From an uncultured Aquimonas sp. (GTDB lineage Bacteria > Pseudomonadota > Gammaproteobacteria > Xanthomonadales > Xanthomonadaceae): a stretch of DNA of 6,995 nucleotides. This document shows positions 1 through 6,326 of this stretch, one piece after another. The notes under the pieces are model-generated. The model made no database searches. It was not told the origin of the DNA and saw only the letters and a list, made by a program, of their open reading frames with translations. Location of the stretch: NCBI GenBank assembly GCA_946481615.1, contig CAMLOR010000175.1:1-6995 (forward strand), read 5' to 3'. The translations under genes were made by a program, and so were the position numbers. The stretch's first letter is position 1, and each line of letters begins with the position of its first letter.

Positions 1-170
1 CGCTTGGAGATCGCCAGGGCCAGTTCGAGCGCGTCGATGGAATCCAGGCCCAGGCCCGAGCCGAACAGCGGCTGTTCCGGATCGATGCTTGCGGGAGCGA
101 TGTCTTCGAGGTTCAGCGACTCGACCAGCAGGCTGGCGAGCTCCTGTTCGGCGGGGGTCTGGTTCGACAT
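1..170 (-). CDS. xanC: Acyl carrier protein, aryl polyene/xanthomonadin type (C-terminus cut by window edge)
   Basis: Acyl carrier protein that would hold the starter (3-hydroxybenzoyl) and growing polyene chain as a thioester on a phosphopantetheine arm in the cytoplasm. Read on the minus strand from the ATG at 170-168, 56 codons are present and the frame runs off position 1; family members are about 80-90 residues, so roughly the last third is missing. The attachment motif G-L-D-S-I-D is seen at residues 41-46, with Ser44 as the modified serine, followed by the helix A-L-E-L-A-L-A-I. The N-terminus (S-N-Q-T-P-A-E-Q-E-L) fits helix 1 of the fold. There is no clear Shine-Dalgarno sequence before this ATG. 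It is divergent from the halogenase-like gene and near a xanB2-like gene, so pigment biosynthesis is the best guess. The symbol is by analogy with Xanthomonas XanC; a second ACP of an aryl polyene cluster, or a fatty-acid-type ACP, cannot be excluded. Confidence 0.85.
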   Translation of the reverse strand, partial: MSNQTPAEQELASLLVESLNLEDIAPASIDPEQPLFGSGLGLDSIDALELALAISK

Positions 171-235
171 GGTGACTTGCAGGGGGTGAACGCCGCGAGG
201 TTACCATATCGCCCCGCTACGCGACTTCGTCCGCA
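171..235. promoter_or_regulatory. Divergent intergenic region between the ACP gene and the halogenase-like gene
   Basis: These 65 bp separate two head-to-head genes and must carry the start signals for both if neither is read from elsewhere. The most A/T-rich stretch is TTACCATATC at 201-210, the only plausible place for a -10 element on either strand: TACCAT at 202-207 on plus, TATGGT at 208-203 on minus. Neither has a convincing -35 at 16-18 bp; TTGCAG at 177-182 is 19 bp from TACCAT. Neither gene has a good Shine-Dalgarno sequence here, so leaderless or weakly initiated translation is possible. The promoter assignment is inference. Confidence 0.35.
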
Positions 236-1531
236 ATGACCGTTCCATCCCCAGGCGACAGCGATGTGCTCGTGATCGGTGGCGGCCCGGCCGGCAGCAC
301 CGCGGCCACGCTGCTCGCACGCCGCGGCTGGAAGGTGACGCTGCTGGAGAAGGAGCGCCATCCGCGCTTCCACATCGGCGAATCGCTGCTGCCGATGAAC
401 CTGCCCATCCTCGAGCGCCTGGGCGTGATCGAGGCCGTCGAGCGCATCGGCGTGCGCAAGCTCGCCGCCGACTTTCCGTCCGGCGCCGGCAACTACGGCA
501 GCTTCCGCTTCGCACGCGCGCTCGATGCGCAGCGCGACCATGCCTTCCAGGTGCGGCGTTCCGAATTCGACGAATTGTTGTTCCGCAACGCGGCGGCCAA
601 CGGCGCGGCCGCGTTCGAGGAAGCCACCGTGCTCGGCATCGAACGCCAGCCCGACGGCCGCCACGCGGTGCGCGTGAAGCACGCCGGCGAGGAACGCACG
701 CTGATGGCGCGCTACGTGGTCGACGCCAGCGGGCGCGACACGCTGCTCGCCCGCCAGTTCGATCTCAAGCAGGCCAATCCCCGTCATCGTTCCGCCGCGA
801 TGTTCGCGCACTACCGCGGCGTGGTGCGGCGGCCGGGCGAGGATGCCGGCAACATCACCATCTACCGGCTGCCGCGCGGCTGGATGTGGATGATCCCGCT
901 GCGCGATGACGTGATGAGCGTGGGCGCGGTCTGCGATCCGGAACATTTCAGGACGCGCCGCGGCGCGCTCGACGACTTCCTGCGCGACACCTTGTTCGCG
1001 CACGCCGAAGCGCGCGAACGCATGGCCGGCGCCGAACGCGTGTCCGAAGTGGAAGCCACCGGCAACTACTCCTACGCCTGCCGCGCCATCGCCGGCCCCG
1101 GCTGGGTGATGGCCGGCGATGCCTATGCCTTCGTCGATCCGATCTTTTCCTCCGGCGTGTTCCTCGCCATGCACGGCGCCGAACGCGCCGCGGACCTCGT
1201 GCACGAAACGCTCACCGCACCAACGCGCGAAGCCGCGCTGCAACGCGACTACCATGCGCGCACCGACGCCGGCATCGCGCAGTTCTCGTGGTTCATCGAG
1301 CGCTTCACCCTGCCCACCATGGCACATCTGTTCCGCAACCCGCGCAACGTCTGGCAAGTGGAACAGGCGGTGATTTCGTTGCTCGCGGGCGATGTGTTCG
1401 ACAACCCGCGGGTGAAATCGCGGCTGCGTGTGTTCCGCGCCATCCATGCGCTGACCTGGCTCGGACAATGGCTGCGCGGCGATCTGAAACGCGCCCGGGC
1501 GGCCATGCAGCGCGACGAGGCCCTGGCTTGA
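236..1531 (+). CDS. xanB1: FAD-dependent halogenase-like oxidoreductase, XanB1-like
   Basis: A 431-residue flavoprotein of the flavin-dependent halogenase / geranylgeranyl-reductase-like superfamily, probably cytoplasmic. Seen in order: an N-terminal dinucleotide-binding loop G-G-G-P-A-G at 15-20, with acidic Glu38 closing strand 2 (ribose contact); F-H-I-G-E-S-L-L-P at 45-53, typical of PltA/CmlS-type halogenases; Lys75 in the region where halogenases carry the lysine thought to handle hypohalous acid; D-A-S-G at 163-166; W-M-W-M-I-P at 216-221, matching the halogenase signature WxWxIP; and G-D-A followed by F-V-D-P-I-F-S-S-G-V at 294-308, the FAD pyrophosphate and isoalloxazine contacts. 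Length is close to PltA-type enzymes. The ATG at 236 is the first start in frame that includes the whole FAD loop; no strong Shine-Dalgarno precedes it. The order halogenase-like then xanB2 matches xanB1-xanB2 in Xanthomonas pigment loci, where XanB1 is described as a putative reductase/halogenase. Halogenation as opposed to polyene reduction or desaturation is not proven. The superfamily call is firm; the symbol is moderate. Confidence 0.85.
   Translation: MTVPSPGDSDVLVIGGGPAGSTAATLLARRGWKVTLLEKERHPRFHIGESLLPMNLPILERLGVIEAVERIGVRKLAADFPSGAGNYGSFRFARALDAQRDHAFQVRRSEFDELLFRNAAANGAAAFEEATVLGIERQPDGRHAVRVKHAGEERTLMARYVVDASGRDTLLARQFDLKQANPRHRSAAMFAHYRGVVRRPGEDAGNITIYRLPRGWMWMIPLRDDVMSVGAVCDPEHFRTRRGALDDFLRDTLFAHAEARERMAGAERVSEVEATGNYSYACRAIAGPGWVMAGDAYAFVDPIFSSGVFLAMHGAERAADLVHETLTAPTREAALQRDYHARTDAGIAQFSWFIERFTLPTMAHLFRNPRNVWQVEQAVISLLAGDVFDNPRVKSRLRVFRAIHALTWLGQWLRGDLKRARAAMQRDEALA
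1517..1520 (+). promoter_or_regulatory. Ribosome binding site for the TTG-initiated xanB2-like gene
   Basis: GAGG lies inside the last codons of the halogenase-like gene, 7 bases before the TTG at 1528. It is the best-placed Shine-Dalgarno sequence near this junction and decides the start: no ATG or GTG in frame is as well placed. The first in-frame ATG downstream (1741) would remove about 70 N-terminal residues, and the nearest in-frame ATG upstream (1288) lies 240 bp inside the previous gene. Confidence 0.6.
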
Positions 1532-2529
1532 TCGCGCCCGACACGCCGGCGCCGCGCGCCGACCTGCATCCCGCCTACGCGTTCGCCGACGATCCGCGCA
1601 CCCTGCTCGGTCCGCACGTGCTCGCCGTGTTCGGCTTCGGCGCCGCGGCGCCGCGCACGCTCGACGATCCGCGCTATCTGCACATCGGCCTGGAACCGGC
1701 CGTTTCCCCGGCGCCGTTCGAAGTCTGGCGCACGCCGCGCATGGCAACGCCGTGGCGCGACGGCGAAGGGCACGGCGCGAGCGACGGCGCCCTCTCGTTC
1801 GGTTGCATCGAGATCGCCGAAGAGGACGGCGGCATCGCGGGCGCGGCCGAAAGCGCCTACGGCCTGCTCGTGCAGCACCTTCAGCGCAGCGAGTATCCGC
1901 ACCTGCTGCGCGTCTGGAACTACCTCGACGCCATCACCGAAGGCGAAGGCGACGCCGAGCGCTATCGCCAGTTCTGCGTCGGCCGCGTCGCCGGCCTGCG
2001 CGACTATTCCGGCCAGTTCCCCGCCGCCACCGCCATCGGACGCCGCGACGGCCGCCGTGTGCTGCAGGTGTACTGGATCGCCGCGCGCCAGCCCGGCCTG
2101 GCGATCGAGAATCCGCGCCAGGTGGCGGCCTATCGCTATCCGAGGCAATACGGCCCGCAACCGCCGAGCTTCGCGCGCGCCATGCTCGCGCCGCCGTCGC
2201 TGCACCTGCCACTGATGCTGTCGGGCACCGCCGCGGTGGTGGGCCACGCCTCGCAGCACCACGACGATCTGCCGGCGCAGCTGCAGGAGTCGTTCCGCAA
2301 CTTCGACGCGCTGATCGGACAGGCGCGCGGCAACGCGCCACGGCTGCCGATGCAGTTCGGCGAGGACACGCTGCTCAAGGTCTACGTGCGCGACGCCTGC
2401 GAACTGGCGCGGGCACGCGAGCGGCTCGATGCGATGCTCATGCCCGGCGTCGCGCGGCTGGTGCTGCACGCGGAGATCTGCCGGCGCGAACTGCTGATCG
2501 AGATCGACGGCTTCCACGGCGCCAGTTAG
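1528..2529 (+). CDS. xanB2: Chorismatase, 3-hydroxybenzoate-forming type (XanB2/FkbO/Hyg5 family)
   Basis: A 333-residue cytoplasmic enzyme of the family once called pteridine-dependent deoxygenases. Members cleave pyruvate from chorismate; XanB2 of Xanthomonas yields 3- and 4-hydroxybenzoate, the former as xanthomonadin starter and the latter for ubiquinone. Seen: R-V-W-N-Y-L at 128-133 and E-R-Y-R-Q-F-C-V-G-R at 144-153, both hallmarks of the family; S-G-T-A followed by V-V-G-H, then H-H-D-D-L at 244-248; K-V-Y-V-R-D at 284-289; and a C-terminal strand H-A-E-I-C-R-R-E-L-L-I-E-I-D-G at 314-328, where Glu316 is the likely counterpart of the family's catalytic glutamate (my alignment by eye). 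Length fits the family. The TTG start overlaps the previous stop by 4 bp (1528-1531), so translation is probably coupled. FkbO-type dihydroxycyclohexadiene products or Hyg5-type 3-hydroxybenzoate alone cannot be told apart here; the pigment context favours 3-hydroxybenzoate. Confidence 0.88.
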   Translation: MIAPDTPAPRADLHPAYAFADDPRTLLGPHVLAVFGFGAAAPRTLDDPRYLHIGLEPAVSPAPFEVWRTPRMATPWRDGEGHGASDGALSFGCIEIAEEDGGIAGAAESAYGLLVQHLQRSEYPHLLRVWNYLDAITEGEGDAERYRQFCVGRVAGLRDYSGQFPAATAIGRRDGRRVLQVYWIAARQPGLAIENPRQVAAYRYPRQYGPQPPSFARAMLAPPSLHLPLMLSGTAAVVGHASQHHDDLPAQLQESFRNFDALIGQARGNAPRLPMQFGEDTLLKVYVRDACELARARERLDAMLMPGVARLVLHAEICRRELLIEIDGFHGAS

Positions 2530-2560
2530 GGGTGGCGCACGGCGCGAGCGTCTGAGCCGC

Positions 2561-5500
2561 ATGACCTTCGCTCCGAAAGACAGACTCGTCCATTGCCTCG
2601 CGCTGTTCGTCCTGTGCGGCACTGCGCAGGCCGCCGACGGTTTCAGTGCGCGCATCGAGGCGGACCAGCCCTACACCCTGCGCGCCAGCGACGCGCAGCC
2701 GCACCCCGGCGGCAGGCTGCGGGTGATCCTGCAGTCGCGCGAGCCGGCGCCGCACCCATGGCAGGCGGTGTTCGACGAAGCCGGGACGATGCTCGCCCGG
2801 GCGCCCATCAAGGCTTTTCCGACGCGCCACCACGGCGGCCAATCGACCCAGTTCGCGCACCATGGCGGCGGGCTCGAGATCGCGGTGCCGCTGCATGCGT
2901 ATTCGTGCACGCGCGAACGCGGCTGGCTCGAACCAGGCAGCGACCTGCGCCGCTTCGATTCGTCGGTTTCGCCGATGTTCGATTTCTTCGGCACGCGCAT
3001 CGGCGGGCTCGATGCCGGTGGCGGCCATTTCGGAAGCTATTTCGTCGACGACGATATCGACGATGCCTTCGTCGCCCGCTTCGCCCGCGACTGCTCACGC
3101 ACCGTCGTGCTGCAGGGTGGCATCGCTCAATTGCAGAACGTGCCCAACGCGCAGGCCGCCTACGGCTTTCGCGATGGCGAGCTGGTCCGCATCGAGATTG
3201 GCGGCGAGGCCTGGTCGCGCCCGATGGCGGCTCCCGAGGGATTGACGCGCCTGCTCGCGGGCGTGACCGTCGACGGCCTCGCGATCGTGCAGTTCCACGA
3301 TGCCTCCCAGGCGGCGAAGCTGGCGGTGGCGATCGACGCGGCCGGCAACGAGCGCTGGCGTCTGGCCCTGGACATCGAGGGCGAATTGCAGGTCGCCTCC
3401 GATCCCGGCGTCACCTATCTGTGGACCACGCGGTTTCCCTATCAGGCGCCGGGGCTCGAGCAGCACGTGCTGCGTGCCATCGCGCACGACGGCACGCTGC
3501 GTTGGCAGCACGGGCTCGGGATCGCGCCGTTGCGCGAGCTGCCGCGTCTTGGAGGCGACCTGCCGACGACGTGGTCGCTGCAACAGGCGGCTCCGGACGA
3601 CACGATGCACGAAGTGCTCGAAGCCCGCACCGACGGCGCGCAGACCCTGCTGCTCACCGCGCATCGGCCGGTGGCGCGCTGGGCTTCCGGCAACCTGGCC
3701 GCGCTGGGGCCGTGGGAAGAAATCGGCGCGAAGGATCTTCGCGTGATCGCCTTGCCTGGCGGCGACGAGCGCGTGATCCCGTTCGTCGCGCCAGGCCGCA
3801 TCACGCTGGATGCGCTGGCGGCGGACGAAATCGGCACCATCGTCGCCACTCATCGCTCGAACCTGCAGGCGACGCTCACGCACTACGACGTCGGCGGCGG
3901 AAAACGCTGGCAGATCGACCTGCCACCTTTGCCCGAGGCCTTCCCGCCCGAGCTCGCGCAGGAGGGCCCGATCATGCGCATGGACGCCACGCGCGCCTGC
4001 CTGCTGTGGATCAGCCAGGTCGCCTGCGTGCGTCGCGGCGATGGCACGCTCGCGCACGACTGGACCCTGCTGCCCGGCGAGGTGCGCGGAACCGCCCTGC
4101 TCGCCCTGCGCGACGGCCGGACCGACGCCATCGGAATCGCCTGCGACCGGCAGCCCGAGGACTATTGCCTCTATCGCACCGCGCTCGTGACCATCGAAGC
4201 CGACGGCCACGCGCAGCCGCCGCTGGATCTGGGCCCGCGCACCGATGGCTCGCGCGTGGCGGAAGGGCCCGACGGCGATTTCGGCTTCGTGGCGTGGGAG
4301 GGTTTGCAGCCGCGGATCACCGTTCGCGACGCCATGCGCCAGCAGCGCTGGACCCAGGACGCGGCCGAAGACGACGCGCTCGTGGCGCTGGGCGCGGGCG
4401 GCACGGCCTATGTCGCGAACGTCCGCGACCTGCGCAAGCACGCCCCGGACGGCAGCGTGGCATGGACGCTGCCGTGGCCGGAGGGGATCGACGAGCACGC
4501 GACCTCCGCCTTCGAACTGCCGGACGGCGATCTGATCGTCTCGACCGGCGTGCCGCATCACCGGTTCCGGCTTCGCGGCCGCGATGGCAGTGTGGTGTGG
4601 CACCACGTCGGCGATGCCAATGGCTGGTACAACCTCGACGGGTTCCGCTGGGTGCTTTCGCGCGACGGAAAACGTGTCTTCCGTCTGCCCGGAGCGCCTT
4701 ACGCCGAACTCTCCGCCTGGGAAAGCGGATTGCGGGTGGTCGCGATCGACGTCGCGACGGGTGAACTGCTCGCGGCGCAGGCCCTGCCGGAAACGCCGGC
4801 CTGGTCGAGCACGCGGCAGCTGCGGGCCGCGGTGACGAGCGACGGCCGCCTGTTGCGCGCCGTGGAGGACAAGGCCGGCGGCGTGATCGTGCGCGGATCG
4901 GTCGACGACCTGGCCGCTCCCGCCTCGCTCCCGGTCGACGCTTCGCTGCTGGGTGCCTGGCGATCGCGCGACACCGGCGGACAGGGCCTGTTCCTCGACG
5001 CCGACGCTGGCCGCGCCTACGGCGCATGGTTCACCTACAGCGAGGAAGGCGGGCACGTGGCGGAGGCGCTGCGCTGGTACACGCTCGTGCAATCGGGCCC
5101 GATCGACGACGGCGCCGCGCGATTCACCGTGCATGCCAATCTCGACGGTGCGTTCGCGGCGCCGCCGGTTTCGCGTTCGGCGGTCGTGGGACAGGCAACG
5201 CTGCGCCGCGTGCATTGCGATCGCGCGATGCTGGTGTATCGCCTCGACGACGGCGCCGAAGGCGTGGTGCCGCTCGAGCGCGCTCGTGAGAGCTCACGCC
5301 TGTGCGGCACCGGCGAAGTGCCCGTCGGCGCACTGGGCTTCGACGCCCGCAGTTCGGGCGCATGGCACGATCCGGCGCTGCCGGGCCAAGGGCTGGCCTT
5401 CGATCTGGGACCGCCCGCCGGCGGCAGCGGATTCTTCGCCGGCGCCTGGTTCACTTTCGCGCCTGCCGGCGGTACGCAGCACTGGTTCACGCTGGCGGGC

Positions 5501-5737
5501 ACCTTCGAGCCTGCGCCGGATGGCCGTTTCGAGGTGCCGATCTTCCGCACGATGGGTGGACGATTCGATGCGATGCCGACCAGCAACACCGAACGCGTCG
5601 GCACCGCACGGTTGCGCTTCTCGGCTTGCGAGAGGCTGACGCTCGACTACGCCTTCGACGACACCGACGTGGCACAGGCGTTCCGCGGCCGGCAAGGCAG
5701 GCTCGAGCTGCAGCGCATCACGGCCTGCGTGGACTGA
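2561..5737 (+). CDS. Large exported PQQ-like beta-propeller protein with two C-terminal repeat domains, function unknown
   Basis: A 1058-residue exported protein that I cannot assign to a named function. Residues 1-24 are a Sec signal peptide: Lys6 and Arg8, a hydrophobic core around 9-20, and A-Q-A before the likely cut after 24. Cys19 sits in the core but lacks a proper lipobox, so it is probably not a lipoprotein. Residues 25-180 form an unrecognised region with Cys116, Cys178 and an acidic run V-D-D-D-I-D-D at 162-168. From about 200 to 760 it shows the recurring blade motif of PQQ-like propellers, D-G-(T/S)-(L/V)-x-W or a relative, with tryptophans at 266, 315, 450, 501, 597, 635 and 680. 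From about 797 two copies of a repeat follow, each beginning G-A-W and G-Q-G (described separately). No catalytic or quinone-binding set is evident, so a binding or structural role outside the cytoplasm is more likely than a dehydrogenase. The ATG at 2561 gives a clean signal peptide; its Shine-Dalgarno is weak. It starts 31 bp after xanB2 with no terminator seen, so readthrough is possible. Confidence 0.85.
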   Translation: MTFAPKDRLVHCLALFVLCGTAQAADGFSARIEADQPYTLRASDAQPHPGGRLRVILQSREPAPHPWQAVFDEAGTMLARAPIKAFPTRHHGGQSTQFAHHGGGLEIAVPLHAYSCTRERGWLEPGSDLRRFDSSVSPMFDFFGTRIGGLDAGGGHFGSYFVDDDIDDAFVARFARDCSRTVVLQGGIAQLQNVPNAQAAYGFRDGELVRIEIGGEAWSRPMAAPEGLTRLLAGVTVDGLAIVQFHDASQAAKLAVAIDAAGNERWRLALDIEGELQVASDPGVTYLWTTRFPYQAPGLEQHVLRAIAHDGTLRWQHGLGIAPLRELPRLGGDLPTTWSLQQAAPDDTMHEVLEARTDGAQTLLLTAHRPVARWASGNLAALGPWEEIGAKDLRVIALPGGDERVIPFVAPGRITLDALAADEIGTIVATHRSNLQATLTHYDVGGGKRWQIDLPPLPEAFPPELAQEGPIMRMDATRACLLWISQVACVRRGDGTLAHDWTLLPGEVRGTALLALRDGRTDAIGIACDRQPEDYCLYRTALVTIEADGHAQPPLDLGPRTDGSRVAEGPDGDFGFVAWEGLQPRITVRDAMRQQRWTQDAAEDDALVALGAGGTAYVANVRDLRKHAPDGSVAWTLPWPEGIDEHATSAFELPDGDLIVSTGVPHHRFRLRGRDGSVVWHHVGDANGWYNLDGFRWVLSRDGKRVFRLPGAPYAELSAWESGLRVVAIDVATGELLAAQALPETPAWSSTRQLRAAVTSDGRLLRAVEDKAGGVIVRGSVDDLAAPASLPVDASLLGAWRSRDTGGQGLFLDADAGRAYGAWFTYSEEGGHVAEALRWYTLVQSGPIDDGAARFTVHANLDGAFAAPPVSRSAVVGQATLRRVHCDRAMLVYRLDDGAEGVVPLERARESSRLCGTGEVPVGALGFDARSSGAWHDPALPGQGLAFDLGPPAGGSGFFAGAWFTFAPAGGTQHWFTLAGTFEPAPDGRFEVPIFRTMGGRFDAMPTSNTERVGTARLRFSACERLTLDYAFDDTDVAQAFRGRQGRLELQRITACVD
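4949..5728 (+). repeat. Tandem duplicated domain within the exported propeller protein (protein-level repeat)
   Basis: Two copies about 135-137 residues apart. Copy 1 spans about residues 797-915, copy 2 about 932-1056. Aligned landmarks: G-A-W-R-S (Trp800) with G-A-W-H-D (Trp935); T-G-G-Q-G-L with L-P-G-Q-G-L; G-A-W-F-T-Y with G-A-W-F-T-F; R-W-Y-T-L with H-W-F-T-L; V-G-Q-A-T-L with V-G-T-A-R-L; then Cys886 with Cys1023 and Cys915 with Cys1056. The DNA copies are too diverged to be a nucleotide repeat. The pattern (G-x-W, G-Q-G, G-x-W-(Y/F)-T-(Y/F), W-(Y/F)-T-L) resembles repeats I have seen at the C-terminus of exported Xanthomonadales proteins, which to my knowledge have no established function. 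Confidence 0.75.
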
Positions 5738-5738
5738 G

Positions 5739-6218
5739 TCATCCGCCGCTGCAGGCGGGCGAGATTTCGAGCGTCGCCGCGAAGCGCGGCCGCTCACCCG
5801 CCGGTTGGCGGTCCTCGTCCAGATACATCCGCACCCGCCGCTGCCCGTCCTGTTCGATCGGCGCCAGCGCCCCCGGGTGGCGCCACAGGCTGATGCTGGC
5901 CACGCAATCGGCGCGGTCCGCACGCGGCACGCGCAGCACGTCGTTGAGGATCCAGCCCTCGCCGACCGGCGCTGCGCCGCCGACGCGGGCATCGAAGCGC
6001 GCGCGCGGCGTGCAGCCGCGCTGGGCTTGCAGCGTCACGGCGTAGGGGACGGCCGGGGCGGCGCCGAACTGCCCTTCCAGCCGCACGCAGGCCTCGGGCA
6101 CGTTGCGCAGGGTGTGGGCCACGCCGACGGCCTGCGCCTTGGCCGGTCCGCGCGCGATTTCGGGCGTGGCGGCCGTGGCCGCGCCGGCCGCCAGGAGCAA
6201 CCCAAGGGCTTGCTTCAT
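5739..6218 (-). CDS. Small exported four-cysteine protein, function unknown
   Basis: A 159-residue hypothetical protein. Residues 1-16 form a short Sec signal peptide (M-K-Q, then a Leu/Ala-rich core, A-A-T-A before a likely cut at 16 or 17), giving a mature periplasmic or secreted protein of about 142 residues. It has exactly four cysteines (44, 69, 105, 156), all in the mature part, consistent with two disulfides; this is inference. No domain is recognised. The last cysteine lies in the final segment I-S-P-A-C-S-G-G. The ATG at 6218-6216 is supported by GGAAG at 6229-6225, six bases upstream, and by the signal peptide. Its stop is one base from the stop of the large exported protein on the other strand. 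An overlapping minus-strand frame reaching 6492 lacks a signal peptide and gives arginine-rich low-complexity protein, so it was not chosen. Confidence 0.75.
   Translation of the reverse strand: MKQALGLLLAAGAATAATPEIARGPAKAQAVGVAHTLRNVPEACVRLEGQFGAAPAVPYAVTLQAQRGCTPRARFDARVGGAAPVGEGWILNDVLRVPRADRADCVASISLWRHPGALAPIEQDGQRRVRMYLDEDRQPAGERPRFAATLEISPACSGG
5743..5758. other. Small hairpin just past the convergent stop codons
   Basis: CCGCC at 5743-5747 can pair with GGCGG at 5754-5758 across a 6-base loop, six bases after the stop of the large exported protein and inside the last codons of the minus-strand gene. There is no T tract on either side, so this is not a typical intrinsic terminator. 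In GC-rich DNA a 5-bp stem can arise by chance. Confidence 0.2.
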
Positions 6219-6271
6219 CGAGGTCTTCCGCCAGGGATTTGGGCCAGCCTGCCACCGCCGCGCTTAACCCG

Positions 6272-6287
6272 GCTTGGCCGCTTGGCC
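6272..6287 (+). repeat. Perfect tandem 8-mer GCTTGGCC x2
   Basis: GCTTGGCC occurs twice back to back, at 6272-6279 and 6280-6287. The second copy contains the candidate -35 hexamer of the hppA promoter. Two sites spaced 8 bp are less than one helical turn apart, so this may be chance or a slipped duplication and need not be an operator. Confidence 0.5.
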
Positions 6288-6310
6288 CGGCGCAACCCCT
6301 TTGCCATACT
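6282..6310 (+). promoter_or_regulatory. Candidate sigma-70 promoter for hppA
   Basis: TTGGCC at 6282-6287 and CATACT at 6305-6310 are 17 bp apart, the optimal spacing, each matching four of six consensus positions. Transcription would start near 6317 and leave a leader of about 70 bases before the hppA ATG. It is the best candidate in this GC-rich gap, judged by eye only. Confidence 0.4.
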
Positions 6311-6326
6311 CGGCCCCGGCCTGCCG

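Noticed and set aside
1288..1527. Upstream ATG extension of the chorismatase
   Set aside because: It would lie wholly inside the halogenase-like gene; the resulting 413 residues exceed the family length, and a better ribosome binding site precedes the TTG at 1528.
113..1747. 544-codon open frame on the minus strand across the ACP, halogenase-like and chorismatase genes
   Set aside because: Opposes two genes with clear family motifs and shares bases with the start of the ACP; the product is Arg/His/Ala-rich without recognisable motifs.
2561..2620. Lipoprotein signal at Cys19 of the large exported protein
   Set aside because: The residues before the cysteine (F-V-L) do not fit a lipobox, which needs a small residue at -1; A-Q-A at 22-24 is a good ordinary signal peptidase site.
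1249..2655. 468-codon open frame on the minus strand opposite xanB2
   Set aside because: Shadow of the chorismatase, whose family motifs run along the whole plus-strand frame.
2593..4764. 723-codon plus-strand open frame inside the exported protein gene
   Set aside because: Different frame from the supported gene; an arginine-rich product without domains, typical of a GC-rich out-of-frame reading.
3095..5215. 706-codon open frame on the minus strand opposite the large exported protein
   Set aside because: Low-complexity Arg/Ala/His-rich product with no signal or motif; the plus-strand frame has a signal peptide, propeller motifs and repeats. Long antisense frames are expected where third positions are nearly always G or C.
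2561..5737. PQQ-dependent dehydrogenase identity for the large exported protein
   Set aside because: Only blade motifs are seen; no disulfide ring of adjacent cysteines, no recognisable quinone-binding residues and no heme motif.
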